Origin: Siphonodentalium dalli
Taxonomy: Eukaryota > Mollusca > Scaphopoda > Gadilida > Siphonodentaliidae
Length of the DNA: 64,000 nucleotides
Assembly: GCA_032622095.1 (NCBI GenBank)
Contig: CP136063.1
Coordinates: forward strand, 118,318,723-118,382,722
Reading direction: 5' to 3'
Part shown: one piece after another, positions 10,185 through 22,835 of the stretch
Position numbering within the stretch: the first letter of the stretch is position 1
Layout: each line of letters starts with the position of its first letter
Position numbers and translations under genes: made by a program
Notes under the pieces: model-generated
The model's database searches: none
Told to the model about the DNA's origin: nothing
The model's input: only the letters and a program-made list of their open reading frames with translations

Positions 10185-11830
10185 CACCCCCGTGTACGTG
10201 GTATCGCCGAGAATATGGGAAAGTCATTTTCACGTATATGATATGGGGATATGTTTGTTTCTCATCGTAATACAGACATCGAGCGTCGTATGTGTATGTC
10301 CACACGAAGCAGGAGTATTTATCCACTAGTTGTCGTTTAGTTTTCCCAGATCAGACCATTAATTTTTTTTTGGCGAATTTTTTCAATGGTGTTTTTGCTT
10401 TTGCTCACTCAAATTTTCTAGAACATCCATTCACTGGTATAGTTCCTGGACTCCCACGCTTCCAAAACAAATGCCGGTATATAGTTGAATCTGTCATTGA
10501 AGCATACGATTTGACAGAATTTAAAAAATCCCTGTCGTTCTCAATATCCGCGCGATATGAAGGGACCACTGTTTGTCCAGAAAGATGCGAACGGCACATG
10601 TGCAGATGAAGATGTGCAGTAAATATGCGTATTACTTAAGGAGTTCTGATGAGTTTTCGAGTGTTTTTATGTGTATATGAGACTGATAAATTGGACTGCG
10701 AATGTCATCTGAAATATGAATCCATAACATATTTGAAATATTGTGTGCATATATATTATGAATGTGTTTCAATTGAAATTAATTGAACATTCATCTCAGC
10801 ATTCAGATTTGCGATCTCAAGAACGTGAGTGAATGATAACGCAATACCTTGATCTGTTGATCACACGCACGTGAATGCTGCCGTTTCGCATGCATGCAGC
10901 TAATCGGTTATTCGTTTAGTATTAACATGCTTGGAGTTTGTATATAGACCACACATGCCAGACGACTCGCTACGGCGTATCAACGATTTGTCATAATCAT
11001 GTTTATTTTACAGACTTTAAATTATGACTCGTTCCCACTCAAGTAGACCGTTACGCGACAATGAAACCGAATCATCTTATTGAATATATATATATACTAG
11101 AAGGTGACCCGACTTCGTCCGGACTTTGACCTTGATTTGTCCATTTTGAAGGTCAAGGTCAAGTGGGGGTCACGATTTGACCAGTCCAAAAACACTGCCC
11201 GGACAAAGGTACCCGACAAACGTGCCCATCGAAATCCATCCGGTTTTACCCGATTTGACCTTGAATTGATCATTTTGAAGGTCAAGGTCTGGTCGGGGTC
11301 ACGATTTGACCCGTCCAAAACAATCAGTGGATAAAAGTAACCCCACGTATCAAATTTCGTCGAAATCCCATCAAAATTGGCGATTTGACCTTGAAGTTAC
11401 CCGATTTCAAGGTCAAGGTCACGTCGCACGGGCAAATGAATATGCTTATGAGACTCGCCATAAGAAAGTACCCCAACATACCAAGTTTCATCGAAATCCC
11501 GTGATATTCGGGCGTTTGACCTTGAAATGACCCGATTTCAAGGTCAAGGTGACGTCGCACAGACAAATTAATATGCCTATGTTCGTCCCCGGCCGAAAAT
11601 ACCCCCACATACCAAGTTTCATCGAAATCGGGAGGGCCGTTTTCGAGTTCATCGCGAACACACAGACACACACACACACAGACACACAGATCTTCCAAAA
11701 TATATAATAGATATATATTTATATATATCGTATTGCTCCAAATTATTCAATTCTGGCTTTTTTGAGAGTCATCAGATAAAATGGTAACGAGTCTATGTTA
11801 ACACACTAAACATCCGAACATATATGTACA
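10185..11830 (+). repeat. left arm of a large inverted repeat (carries a Helitron-like insertion)
   Basis: The arm begins CACCCCCGTGTACGTGGTAT and is matched in inverted order by 12918-13942. Apart from the 615-bp insertion at 11097-11711, the arm is about 1.03 kb, and by eye identity is high throughout. A 105-codon frame (10292-10609) is partly preserved in the other arm, but I recognise no domain. The arm lies in the MFSD2 intron between exons c and d. Confidence 0.8.
11097..11711 (-). mobile_element. Helitron-like non-autonomous element in one inverted-repeat arm
   Basis: Read on the minus strand it begins TCTATTATATATTTTGGAAG and ends ...CACCTTCTAG, that is 5'-TC and 3'-CTAG, with a short GC-rich inverted sequence just before the end. 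The interior holds four tandem monomers of roughly 123-135 bp with GACCTTGA and AAGGTCAAGGTC motifs, then a CA-rich tract. The equivalent place in the opposite arm (about 13008-13025) has only an AT-rich sequence and no insertion. It shares end structure with the 21773 and 32759 arrays, but the monomers differ. Confidence 0.65.
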
Positions 11831-12917
11831 CACACACACACACAACAAAGTTACTGCTATTTATAATAAACACTTCACTGTGGAACATGTGTATACTGCC
11901 ATGATTGTTATGTGCACATGTAAATTGCACTATAGTTTATAACTTTTCTAATTTAGCCCTAGGACCACTTATTTAGTGGGCATAATATTTACACAAGACT
12001 TCATTATGTTATCGTAAAGGTTGCATATACTGTAATTGATATGTATGTTTAACCGAAATGAATCTTATCTCCGTCCTGAGTTTGATTTATGGTTCTAACC
12101 AAAATTGTTATGGATGTTCAGCATCAAGTCGCATCTGACTTTCCCTAACGCTTCGTCTATGGGCACAATTTCCAATGACGCATCTAATTCAGACATGATA
12201 TTTCATAATACTAAATTCGAGATGCCACAAAATATCCGCGCAACACACAAGGGACCGGACGAATTGACTGATTAATGGATCCATTATAATTTTATTATGA
12301 TTTTATGCGGACTGGCTGTTTTTGCTTTGTTCACAGACAGAGATAATTGTTGTGATTATAGCTCCACCCGTGCAAACTTTCACGAGGCCCGATGATGAGT
12401 ATAACGTGTCATTCATCATAAATTTATTTGTCTTCGGGGAGAGTACTTGTTTTGTTGGGGCGGAGTCTTAACCTCTGTCAAACCATTCAACAGAGAAAAA
12501 TGGACACCATAGCACATGGTGGCGGTCAGACGAGCAATTTCCAATGATAATTCTTATACAAAACATCACAGGAAAAAAGATAAATATTTATACGTGCTCT
12601 ATCCGCGAACATACTAGGCTACATCCGAAGACCACATGTTCTGTCTTTTAGTCGGCTAATTCATCACTCGGTTATAGGGATGTGACAGTGGTGTGTTGGT
12701 GTAACATAACACTTCCCCAGATATATATATATATATAGCTTCATCTGAGGAAGATACGTTATTTATCAAAACCGCATGGTCTGGTTTGAGTTTGTTTAAA
12801 CATGGTGTTATAAGTTGGTAAGCTGACTACATGTGCTACATAGACACAATACAGAGGCCCATCGACATCCAGATAAGAAGGCACACACGTGTACCACACA
12901 TAGCACATTGTGATGAT
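11831..12917 (+). other. spacer between the inverted-repeat arms
   Basis: About 1.1 kb with no recognised exon or element. It contains a CA microsatellite (11830-11845) and a TA microsatellite (12720-12737). Confidence 0.5.
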
Positions 12918-13942
12918 ACATGTACGGATGTTTAAGGTTAACATAGAATCGTTACAATATTATCTGATGACTCTTAAAAAGCCAGAATTGCATAATTTGG
13001 AGCAATACGATATATGCATATTCGATAAGATGATTCGGTTTCATTGTCGCGTAACGGTCTACTCGAGTGGGAACGAGTCATAAAGTCTGTAAAATAAACA
13101 TGATTATAACAAATCGTTGATACGCCGTAGCGTGTCGTCCGGCATGTGTGGTCTATATACAAACTCCAAGCATGTTAATACTAAACGAATATCGATTAGG
13201 TGCATGCATGCAAACGGCAGCATTCACGTGCGTGTGATCAAGGCATCGCGCTATCATTCATTCACGTTCTTGAGATCGCAAATCTGAATGCTGAGATGGA
13301 TGTTCAATTAATTTCAATTGAAACACATTCATAATATATATGCACACAATATTTCGAATATGTTATGGATTCATATTTCAGATGACATTCGCAGTCCAAT
13401 TTACCAGTCTCAGATACACATAAAAACACTCGAAAACTCATCACAACTCCTTAAGTAATACGCATATTTACTGCACAGAAACTCGGCGTTTGGCGCATCT
13501 TCATCTGTGCCGTTCGCATCTTTCTGGACCAACAGTGGTCCCTTCATATCGCGCGGATATTGAGAACGACAGGGATTTTTTTAATTCTGTCAAATCGTAT
13601 GCTTCATTGACAGATTCAACTATATACCGGTATTTGTTTTGGAAGCGTGGGAGTCCAGGAACTATACCAGTGAATGGATGTTCTCGAAAATTTGAGTGAG
13701 CAAAAGTATAAACACCATTGAAAAAATTCGCCAAAAAAAATTAATGGTCTGATCTGGGAAAACTAAATGACAACTAGTGGATAAATACTCCTGCTTCGCG
13801 TGGACATACACATACGATGCTCGATGCCTGTACTACGATGAGAAACAAACATATCCCCATATCATATACGTGAAAATGACTTTCCCATATTCTCGGTTTT
13901 GGCGATACCCTCGGTTTTGGCGATACCACGTACACGGGGGTG
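12918..13942 (-). repeat. right arm of a large inverted repeat (no insertion)
   Basis: The sequence is the inverted counterpart of 10185-11830, from ACGGATGTTTAA near the inner end to CACGTACACGGGGGTG at the outer end. It lacks the 615-bp Helitron-like element, and it has a small local duplication (TCGGTTTTGGCGATACC-like, twice) near 13895-13925. Confidence 0.8.
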
Positions 13943-15652
13943 CATTTGCAGAACTACTTTTTATCGTGTGAAGGCCTAAAACAACACAAAACAACAAATA
14001 ATATTCAACCACCTTTGCAATAAGCTGGCGGAAATAAAGAATCAATACTGATTCTTATGTTCTGACATTACGTTGTTTTATGGTGATTTTTCTCCCCCCC
14101 CCCCCAAATATATTCTGCAAATGGCTACCAAAACTTAACAAATGCAATAAAAATGTTTGATTTATTTTCTTGCAGACAGTCATGATTCGGACAGAAGACA
14201 GAGTACAGATTCTAGTTAGATTCACAAGCTAGATAATGCAGTGTGTGTTTTGCAGATATGTCCTGTCAAACCGGGGGGGGGGGGTCGCGCACAAAAATCC
14301 GTACATAGGGCGGGGGTGGGTGGGTCATTTAGACCCGGAAAAAATGTGTAAATGACCAAAAATGCTAAATTTTGCCTCCACTTAAAATCACTCAGTTGCT
14401 GTGCTCATGTAATCTTAATATCAATCATATGACCCACTAGGCTATTTAAAACATACTAACCAGTACTAACTACCATTTAGGGGTGCATGTATGCTGATGT
14501 ATGTCAAAATTAATGTACAAGATTTCGACGGATGAAAGATATATTAATTATATATATAAACAAATCATATAACAAACATTAAAACTCAAGAACAAACATT
14601 TATAATATGCATATCCAAGATAACCTATGAATTGGATGTCAAAGTGTATATTATAGCTATTATGATACACATGTGTATCCCTTTAATGGTATGAACAAAA
14701 TATAAAGCTGAGTTTATATTGATGAATTCTGTGATGAATTTTTCAATTACTTTTGACAAATTTGTTTACTGTTATAACATAATTATATGCTCAGACACGA
14801 TCAGTCGACAATGCTTACATATAAGCATAATTATGAAATGATTACCATCTTCTGTTCTTAATCCACATAATGGATATTATTTGTTATCAAGATAAACTTG
14901 ATGGTATAAACAAAAATAACAATTCCACCATATTCCACTGGTTTAAAACTACAAAATAATAAAACTCATACAAAAAGTTCATACTATTTGGATAACAATA
15001 TGAAAGCTTAGCCTTTTGTGATATTAATTCAACCACAGTTATTATTCACAAGTCTAAGCAGTTACGTACTGTACAGATACATGTAGTAAGGTCGTATATC
15101 TGGAGTTCCAGTTATTTGACTGCCAATACATATGGTATTGTAATTATTAGTTGCTTGTTCATTATTGATGTAAACAGTATTTATTCCATATAATTCAATA
15201 CAATATATATTACAAAATGTGAATCATGAATATGGGTTTATGGAGGGGATCCGACATCAATCATAAAGCTTATGGGGGTCGTTTCCGATTACGTGTGAAT
15301 AGGCCCACACTGTGAGAAGGATAACATTATAATAGGTAGTTAAGTTCATACTAATTTTAGAAGATCATTGTTGGTATATATGTTACTTAGCTACTCACAG
15401 TGTGGGCTGGATCGATAGATATATCAAAATGAGATTTTTCTTAAGGAATAATGTTCATTATTGGTTGCTTTGATATTCAATTTAGGATATAGCAGGATAG
15501 AGCAATGTAACTATAAAAAGTAGCTTTTGGTATTAAAGTCTCAACCTATTCCATATGCAACATAAAGCTAGAATATAAACATGACTAATGTGAACTTTGT
15601 CCTTGAAACTAATTATAAGTCATACTAACCTGGATCAAACTGCACAGGTAAT
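13943..15652 (+). other. MFSD2 intron sequence, no gene recognised
   Basis: AT-rich sequence with a poly-C run (about 14094-14105) and a poly-G run (about 14271-14283). No exon or clear repeat was recognised. Confidence 0.45.
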
Positions 15653-15904
15653 CTATGAAACTCTCTCCATGCGAACTTTCTCAGAGTCACATATCTTAAC
15701 TGGACAGTCTGATCCAGGATGCTTGTTCTTATAATAGGTTTCCATGTGATACGTCCAGTAAACCGCATTGCACAGGGGGCACCTATACGGACTGTTTGTA
15801 CAAGGTGACCGTGGCTTGGATATCTCCGCTGGCTTTAAACTAAACTTGTAAAAAAAATTACAGTTTGATACAGGAATGAATGTTGTGTGAGTGGTCTTTT
15901 TCAA
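15653..15904 (-). pseudogene. zinc-finger-like open frame (83 codons)
   Basis: The minus-strand frame contains YRCPLCNAVYWTYHMETYYK followed by NKHPGSDCP. The pattern is C-x2-C, aromatic residues, then an ending H(P), like a single degenerate C2H2-type finger in which the first histidine may be replaced (ETYYKNKH). No second finger and no neighbouring exon were identified. It lies inside an MFSD2 intron on the opposite strand, so it could be a remnant of a transposon-borne or duplicated gene. Function not assigned. Confidence 0.35.
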
Positions 15905-16090
15905 CTCAATCGAACACCCACTGATAATAAGTTAATAATACTACCAATTCTTCACTAATATTGGTATATGTCAATCTGCACACCAACATGACATACATAC
16001 ATACATGTATTTAGACTGTGAGCTGCTGTGAGAGTGACTTTCCTTGGGTCCCATCATACCCATTAGTCTGGCTGTCGGGCTGAAAATATA

Positions 16091-18225
16091 AGGTCTACCA
16101 GGAAAAAATTCTTAACAAGCTAAATTTGGTATCGTTGGAAAGAGGAGATCTTCGTGTATAACATATCCAAAATCCGCTAAAATCCGCTTTGGGGAAAATA
16201 TTCTACAGCGCCCTGAATAGGGGTGGGTTCTAACGTAAATTATTAAGGTAAGTATACGATATGTTATGGCATAGGGATTACGTAGTTGTACAACTATGTG
16301 TGAAATTGGAGCAACGGAGCGAATAGAGTGACACGGACAGAAAATAATACAATCGCGGCCATAAAATGGCTGTCAAAATGGCCGCAACTCCAAAACATAC
16401 CACGACGAAGGCAACATATTGGATAACCATATAGGAGTGAACATACGTATTATTAATGTACATTCATGTTGTTTAGTATCTTTAAAGGTACACAGCTCAT
16501 TAAAATATCCATCTGCATGATGTATTGGTCATTTGAACGCAAGTCAAACCCAATGGTTAAATTTCTGTTTTTTAGATTATCCAACACCCAACTGTCCGGA
16601 CAAAATATAATAATTTTGATCATGCAACACACAAAGTAATGTTTCGACATGCATTGTATGGTAGTTTCATTGGACATTGTGATTAATTATTGAATGTAAC
16701 ACATACACCGAAGTGCACACCCTTGTGGTATAAAAACTAGTTAGATTTATAGAATTTGCTGCACTCTCCGTGATAATATGTCATACACATATGTCCCAAT
16801 GCTTATCACACTGCAAAGAAACATCAATATCTTCAATAGATTAGCGCCACATCCCACGAGATCAAAGAGATGGTACATCTTACAGATTATTTAAGACTAA
16901 TTTTGACGCGGCTACCAAACCGGTTTATTATTGGAACATTTTGTTCAAATTATTTCAGTCCCCACTTTACAACTGAGATATACTACCACACAATGCACAA
17001 TATTAATTTTCAGTATCGTTTTGTTTTAAAATATCTTACCAGTACCACCCACGTAATTGTGCTAAATAGCAAGGGTTCATCGTTTAAAGCTGTTATTTCA
17101 GCGTTGAACATTCGCTAAACGTTGCTATTTGTGGTTTTGTGTACAGCAACTATATGTAACTTTAGGGATAAGCGGCAAACGCGGTGATGCGGTTGCAGAA
17201 ATCGTAGTAATTTTCGCATATATGTGGCTTCGGTGAATATAACGAAATATAATTTCCAGATATAAACACAATCTCAGCCACAGAATATGTAAACTATATT
17301 GGTCAAGTTTAGAATTTATTGAAGATAGGCTTTGTACTCCTCTGTGTTTTTGATAAATTGTGTTCATAATATACCACCATGCATTCTTGTGATCAAAGCG
17401 AAATATTCGTGTTTTGTCACCTGATTGGAGGCAACTATGATTACTATTTTGAGATAGAGACAATGGAATCTTCACATTTTACCCAAAACTGTATGCATAT
17501 GTCTTATATTGTTCCATAGCAGTGCATTTTGAAAGGGTTAATTTTGTAGATATCAAAATAAATGATGATCGGTCACATTCACGAGACTACTCTGACGACA
17601 TATATTTCTGCTTCTAGAAAACATCACAGAATCAATACATCCATATCAAATCGCATTTAACTGTTTAATTACACATATAATCACACGATTCAACATAAAA
17701 AGTACATATAAAACTGCGTTATTGTTCCGTTTATGTGTGCCCAAAAGTCCAGATTTAACCGTTGCATGAGACCCTGCTTTCGATTGCTCTCTCGTGAGAT
17801 TCATTAGGGAGAATTCTTACATCTCTGATCAAACGTTTCTCTTATACTCTGCAATGAATATCCTCAAATAATTCGAACGTTTGTTATATCTTATAGGACT
17901 AGCAATTACATGTTTCACAAAGTGTAAATTTCATTCACTTTTCTCCATTTTGGCGTCCGTTTTGGGAAAGACATTCTACAAATATGGTTTGCGGCTAAAC
18001 ATTGTTTGTCAATATTTAATTTTATTGCGAATTTGGCATTAATTGTTGCATCTACCGCAGAAATTCAACAATTTCTGATATTAACAATCATATTGGGCGA
18101 CATCTTGAATATAGAATTTTCCCCAAAGCGGATTTCAGCGGATTTTGGATATGTTATTCCTCAGATTCTGCCCGACAAAATTACACCAAAAACAGCTTGT
18201 TAATAATTTTTTCTAGGTCCAATGC
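16091..18225. mobile_element. 2.1 kb element with imperfect ~110-bp terminal inverted repeats
   Basis: The left segment (GAAAAAATTCTTAACAAGCT ... ACATATCCAAAATCCGCT ... CCGCTTTGGGGAAAAT) recurs inverted at 18096-18225. The arms are roughly 110-130 bp with indels. The interior has frames up to 116 codons with no recognisable transposase. Boundaries are approximate and no target duplication was established. Confidence 0.55.
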
Positions 18226-18440
18226 TTAAACGACCAGACTACATGTGCAGATATATATCACAGAAATAGGGGAGGTGAAATTTGTTCTACCCCTATTACT
18301 ATACAGTATTACTATTGGGCCTTGGCTCTAAAACATCTTATACTATTGTTATATAAAATAATATGGAGTTATTGAGGATACCAGGATACGTATTACCTCA
18401 TAATTATTATGTTTTATGGCATTATGCCCAATGTGTTTAA

Positions 18441-19075
18441 AGGGGTACTGTACACAGAGATAGGCAATTTTTTTATTTACTCCCATTGACATAACTTTCA
18501 AGTTAGATTGTGTTCGTGTTATATGAGTTTCGTATAAACCTAATTTAGCGACGAAAATATTGATCTTGGAAATAAAAATATTACGATTTCAAACTACGCG
18601 CCATGTTTTTGACCTTCACCGGAGAAGACGCAGGTTGCAGGATGAACCGGAAGTTCAATTGATGCCTGCAATCTCTTCCATCGAACAATCTCACCCCCTA
18701 TAAAAATACTTGACGCTTTGTGAATCTTGTTTCTTCTCTTTTTTTTCTTCAAATTGGTTATAGAGGGACTTCCCTTTGCATGTAACATGTTTTGTTCGCA
18801 ACTCAATAATGTTCGTCGTAAACGGCCGTCGATAAAAGACACCCAACATGTGAGATTTCAAGAACGGTAACTCTTAATGGCATAATTCGCCATTTTATGA
18901 CTCCAGCCATAAATTCATTTATATTAAATAATTCAATTTGACTTTTATGATAGCCTGTTAACCGGAATGTTTTCAGTAGACATCGTCGACTCAAATACGT
19001 TATTTTAAAATATAATATTGATATTAGATCGCAATTATTACCGGGAATTTATTGAAATTGGCGTACAGTACCCCT
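18441..19075. mobile_element. TTAA-flanked element (635 bp), Kolobok/piggyBac-like
   Basis: The ends are AGGGGTACTGTAC and its inverse GTACAGTACCCCT, immediately bounded by TTAA on both sides (18437-18440, 19076-19079). The 5'-AGGGG start with a TTAA target recalls Kolobok-type elements. The right ~190 bp are homologous to 7154-7360. The interior frames are short and have no domain. Confidence 0.75.
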
Positions 19076-19559
19076 TTAAGTGCATGCATTCAGCATTTCC
19101 ACATTTTATACTAATATAATTTTCTCCATTTAGAGGTTTATTAAAATGCCGGAATAGTATTAAATAATAAGAAACGGAACAATTCTTTGCTAGGCTATGA
19201 TTTGGTTTATATTTTATGTTTTTTTTGTGATATGTTGGGGGTGGGTTCCAAATATTGGGCGGAAAAAAATTGCAGGTAGAGGGGCAAAAACATTTTTTTC
19301 GCCCTATATATGTAAATTTTGTCCGCGACCCCCACCCCCCCCCCCCCACCCCTGGTCAAACTCTCAAATTATTTTTCCTGTTTGCACAAAAAGATGTCTC
19401 TCATAACGCCAGGTTAAACGTACATGTGTTGTTATATAATTATTGTTTGTAAAGGATAATAATTTTTCTCCTTCAAATTGATTGTTTTAAATTGATAATT
19501 GTTTATATTGCATGTACATATATGTGGAATTCTGTTAAAGTAACCCCTTATATTTTCAG

Positions 19560-19643
19560 ATTGTTCAGGGGAACTTGGCGTTATATTGTGTGCATACGCT
19601 GAAGCTAGGAAACAAATTTGTGTTATTCATACTAGTCCTTCTT
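19560..19643 (+). CDS. MFSD2A: MFSD2-like transporter, exon 'd'
   Basis: Acceptor TTTTCAG and donor GTGAGT bound an 84-bp phase 0-0 exon. It encodes IVQGNLALYCVHTLKLGNKF and then VLFILVLL. Vertebrate MFSD2A has LVEGNFVLFCTYTLGFRNEF at the same place, so the match is residue by residue with no gap against exon c. A short poly-T/C and G-rich stretch (19317-19350) lies upstream in the intron. The exon lies 10.3 kb from exon c. Confidence 0.9.
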
Positions 19644-19679
19644 GTGAGTTACTAATATTTTGCCATTATGCCCCCGACC

Positions 19680-19775
19680 AGGGATGGGGTAATTGTAATT
19701 TTGTAATTGTAATTGATTGTAATTAATTACATTTTTTCAAGTAATTGCATGTAATTGGTAATTGAGTTTATTACA
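19680..19775. repeat. TAATTG-rich low-complexity tract
   Basis: Repeated TAATTG/GTAATT words over about 95 bp directly precede the gypsy remnant. Confidence 0.6.
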
Positions 19776-20904
19776 TGCCCCGACCCCCGTAGGAATTTTT
19801 GCTGTGACGCTTTTACTGGGCCGTGTTATCCGGTCGCGTTATGTGGTCGTTTTATGTTCCATCCTGGGAAAATGCAGATGGTCTGTAGCGCCAGCCATGC
19901 AAGGACTGCAAACTGCAAATACTGTTTAAGACAATTGGAGAATCTTCAGCTGGAGAACGAATGTCAACGTAGGGAGGGGAATGTGGAGAAAGTGGCACGA
20001 GTCACAAGATCAAATAGATCGCATCCTGTTGACCCGGGAGCGAAGCTGACAGATGAGAGCCATACATCATGGTTGACACCCAAGTCTCAAATGGAAGTGA
20101 TGGAAGTGCAGAGAGAGTACAAAGATATTGGACCATTAATTGAATTGGTCGAACACGGTACATCGAAATCATGCTGGGAACATGTTTCACAGCTATAAAT
20201 GGGCACAGCGGAACATGTTTTTGAAGGACGGGATACTCCATAGAAAATGGTTTGACGAAGAAAAACGAAATAGTTTGGCAACATTTCCAAAATTGTTGGC
20301 ACAGCGAAATTCTGAAATTGCTCCACTCTGACCCAGATCAGCAGATGGTGGTCACCTCGGCAATAACCGTCTTATCAGCCAATTGAGATGTAGATTTTGT
20401 TGGATCGGCTATTATAATACAGCTCATTTGTATGTCCAGAAAGGAGTGCCAATTGCAGAAAGGTTCTTCCCAAGTGCATGGCGAGACGACACAATACAAT
20501 GTTGGAGAACCACTAGAGAGAGAGTCACTATCAATATAGTTGGTCCACTAACATCCCACAAGGGGAACAGATATATCTTAGTTCTTCCAAACTATTTTAC
20601 AAAGTCGGCAGAAGCATTCACTATGACTGGCCAGGAAGTTTTCGCAATTGTCGACATATTGGTCCAAGAATATTTCACAAGATGTGCAATCCCACTACAA
20701 ATACATACATATCAGGGGCGTCAATTTGAAAGTATATTATTCCACATGATCTGCGAAACATTCAACATTTACAAGACCAGAACAACACCTTACAACCCTC
20801 AAAGTGACAGAATGGTAGAGAGAATGAACAGGACCATGCTTAACAAGTTTTATGCAAATCGAATAGCTCTCACTGATGTTTGTACATCGCTCATCAGTTC
20901 ATGA
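19755..20904 (+). pseudogene. degraded Ty3/gypsy retrotransposon pol fragment
   Basis: Three frames together resemble the RNase H-to-integrase part of a Ty3/gypsy polyprotein. The first (19755-20198) has CKYCLRQ, VARVTRS and a QREYKDIGP segment. The second (20140-20331) has FLKDGILHRKWFDEE. The third (20383-20904) resembles the integrase core, with NRYILVLPNYFTKSAEAF, QGRQFES and KTRTTPYNPQSD-VERMNRT. The two catalytic aspartates expected in the core look replaced (INIVGPL, HTYQGRQF) while the glutamate in VER remains. Frameshifts and these substitutions mark it as inactive. No LTRs were found. Confidence 0.8.
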
Positions 20905-21772
20905 TAGCACAGGTTTCTCGCTGAGATGAATTTGCCCGTTGACATACTTTTTTCGAGGGAGGTAATGATAGAAAAACACACAGGCAGTAGTGATATATTT
21001 TCGAGCCTTTTAATAAACAGTCACATCGTGTCTCCTTTGTTTAGTAACAAATAGTACAGATTTATCCAGTTTTTTGGTCAATACCAACGGGAATTACAAT
21101 TGAGTCCTCGTTGCTCTCAGGATAATTTGTTACAGATTGAGCTCCAATTGAAGCTTCATCTTTTCCATATTATCGGTCGAGAACGGAATCCAGATTTAGG
21201 AATGTCCCTGTTGAATTCTGAAAAAAATCCCGACTTGCAAACCACAGCCACAATGTTTTTAAACCACCAACTCCGAGACACATTCTCTTCTGTACCTTGC
21301 AGCATAATTTTATTTTGTATCCGAATGAGGTGGGTTTTGATTTTCGCAGGTAGATATACATTGTCCTCAATTCCTGTCGTTATCACTAGCACATTTCTCA
21401 TTAGATTGTTTACTGTTCCAATATTTGTCCGTATACCTGTTGTATAACATTCAAAACGGGTTGTATCGAGTTATAGTGTTATACAATTACCTTTGTTCTT
21501 AACATCAATTTTGATCAAAAGTGTCCACCATTCCGTCTGTTTTCCTCATGTATGCCTTCCACACATCCAGCGAATAGTCACTCTCGTGAAATTATCTTCG
21601 TTAACATTAATTTTGTTCCAGTATAATATAGTTGGCCGTCTCCGGTGATCCTTTAAGATTACTTTGTACATTTCCTCCAAATTTCAAATGTCTGTATGCG
21701 CACGTGCAAACTATATATAAATGACGTTATTCTGTGTGCTTTTATGGGAACTGGTACATTATATATATCTCA
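20905..21772 (+). other. MFSD2 intron sequence, no gene recognised
   Basis: A 115-codon plus-strand frame at 21100-21447 has no recognisable domain. Part of this stretch may be decayed retroelement sequence. Confidence 0.4.
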
Positions 21773-22152
21773 CTAGCCGATGAGCCCGACGTTGTCCGGG
21801 CTATTCAAATACCAAATTTCAAGTCGATAGCTCCACCCGTTTCCGAGATCTGGTCAGCGCATGCGCGACGCTGGCGTCGCACGGGCTCGGCGACCCGATA
21901 AAATTCGTATCCGGGACAAGATACATTCACATAGCAAATTTCAAGTCGATAGCTCCACCCGTTTCCGAGATCTCGTCTGCGCATGCGCTGCACGGGCACA
22001 GCACGGGCTCGCCAATACGACAACGTCGACCGCCTGGTCAAACTACACACACGTACCAAGTTTCGTCCCGATCGGTCGAGAATCGTAGATTTGTATAAAT
22101 GACAGACATACAGACAAACAAACAGACAGAGGTCTTCAAAATATATAAGAGA
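21773..22152 (-). mobile_element. Helitron-like copy 1 of array
   Basis: A 380-bp copy with two monomers and the 'GACAGACA' tail. The left flank is AT-rich (ATATATCTCA). Confidence 0.7.
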
Positions 22153-22835
22153 CTAGCCGATGAGCCCGACGTTGTCCGGGCTATTCAAAAACCAAATTTC
22201 AAGTCGATAGCTCTACCCAGCCCGAAATTTCAAGTCGATAGCTCTACCCGTTTCCGAGATCTGGTCTGCGCATGCGCGAAGCTGGCGTCGCACGGGCTCG
22301 GCGACCCGATAAAATTCGTATCCGGGGCAAGATACATTCACATCCGGGCTATTCATCCGGGCTATTCAAAAACCAAATTTCAAGTCGATCGCTCTACCCG
22401 TTTCCGAGATCTGGTCTGCGCATGCGCGAAGCTGGCGTCGCACGGGCTCGGCGACCCGATAAAATTCGTATCCGGGGCAAGATACATTCACATACCAAAT
22501 TTCAAGTCGATAGCTCCACCCGTTTCCGAGATCTCGTCTGCGCATGCGCGAAGCTGGTGTCGCACGGGCTCGGCGACCCGATAAAGGTCGCATCCGGGGC
22601 AAGATACATTCACATAGCAAATTTCAAGTCGATAGCTCCACCCGTTTCCGAGATCTCGTCTGCGCATGCGCGAAGCGGGCGCCGCACGGGCTCGCCAATA
22701 CGACAACGACGACCGCCTGGTCAAACTACACTCACGTACCAAGTTTCGTCCCGATCGGTCAAGAATCGTAGATTTGTATTAATGACAGACAGACAAACAA
22801 ACATACAGACAGAGGTCTTCAAAATATATAATAGA
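22153..22835 (-). mobile_element. Helitron-like copy 2 of array
   Basis: A 683-bp copy with extra monomers and short internal duplications of the CCGGGCTATTCA segment near 22345-22370. Confidence 0.7.

Noticed and set aside
10292-10609. 105-codon frame partly kept in both inverted arms as a gene
   Set aside because: Arms are recent copies, so preservation is not informative; there is no recognisable domain and both strands are open.
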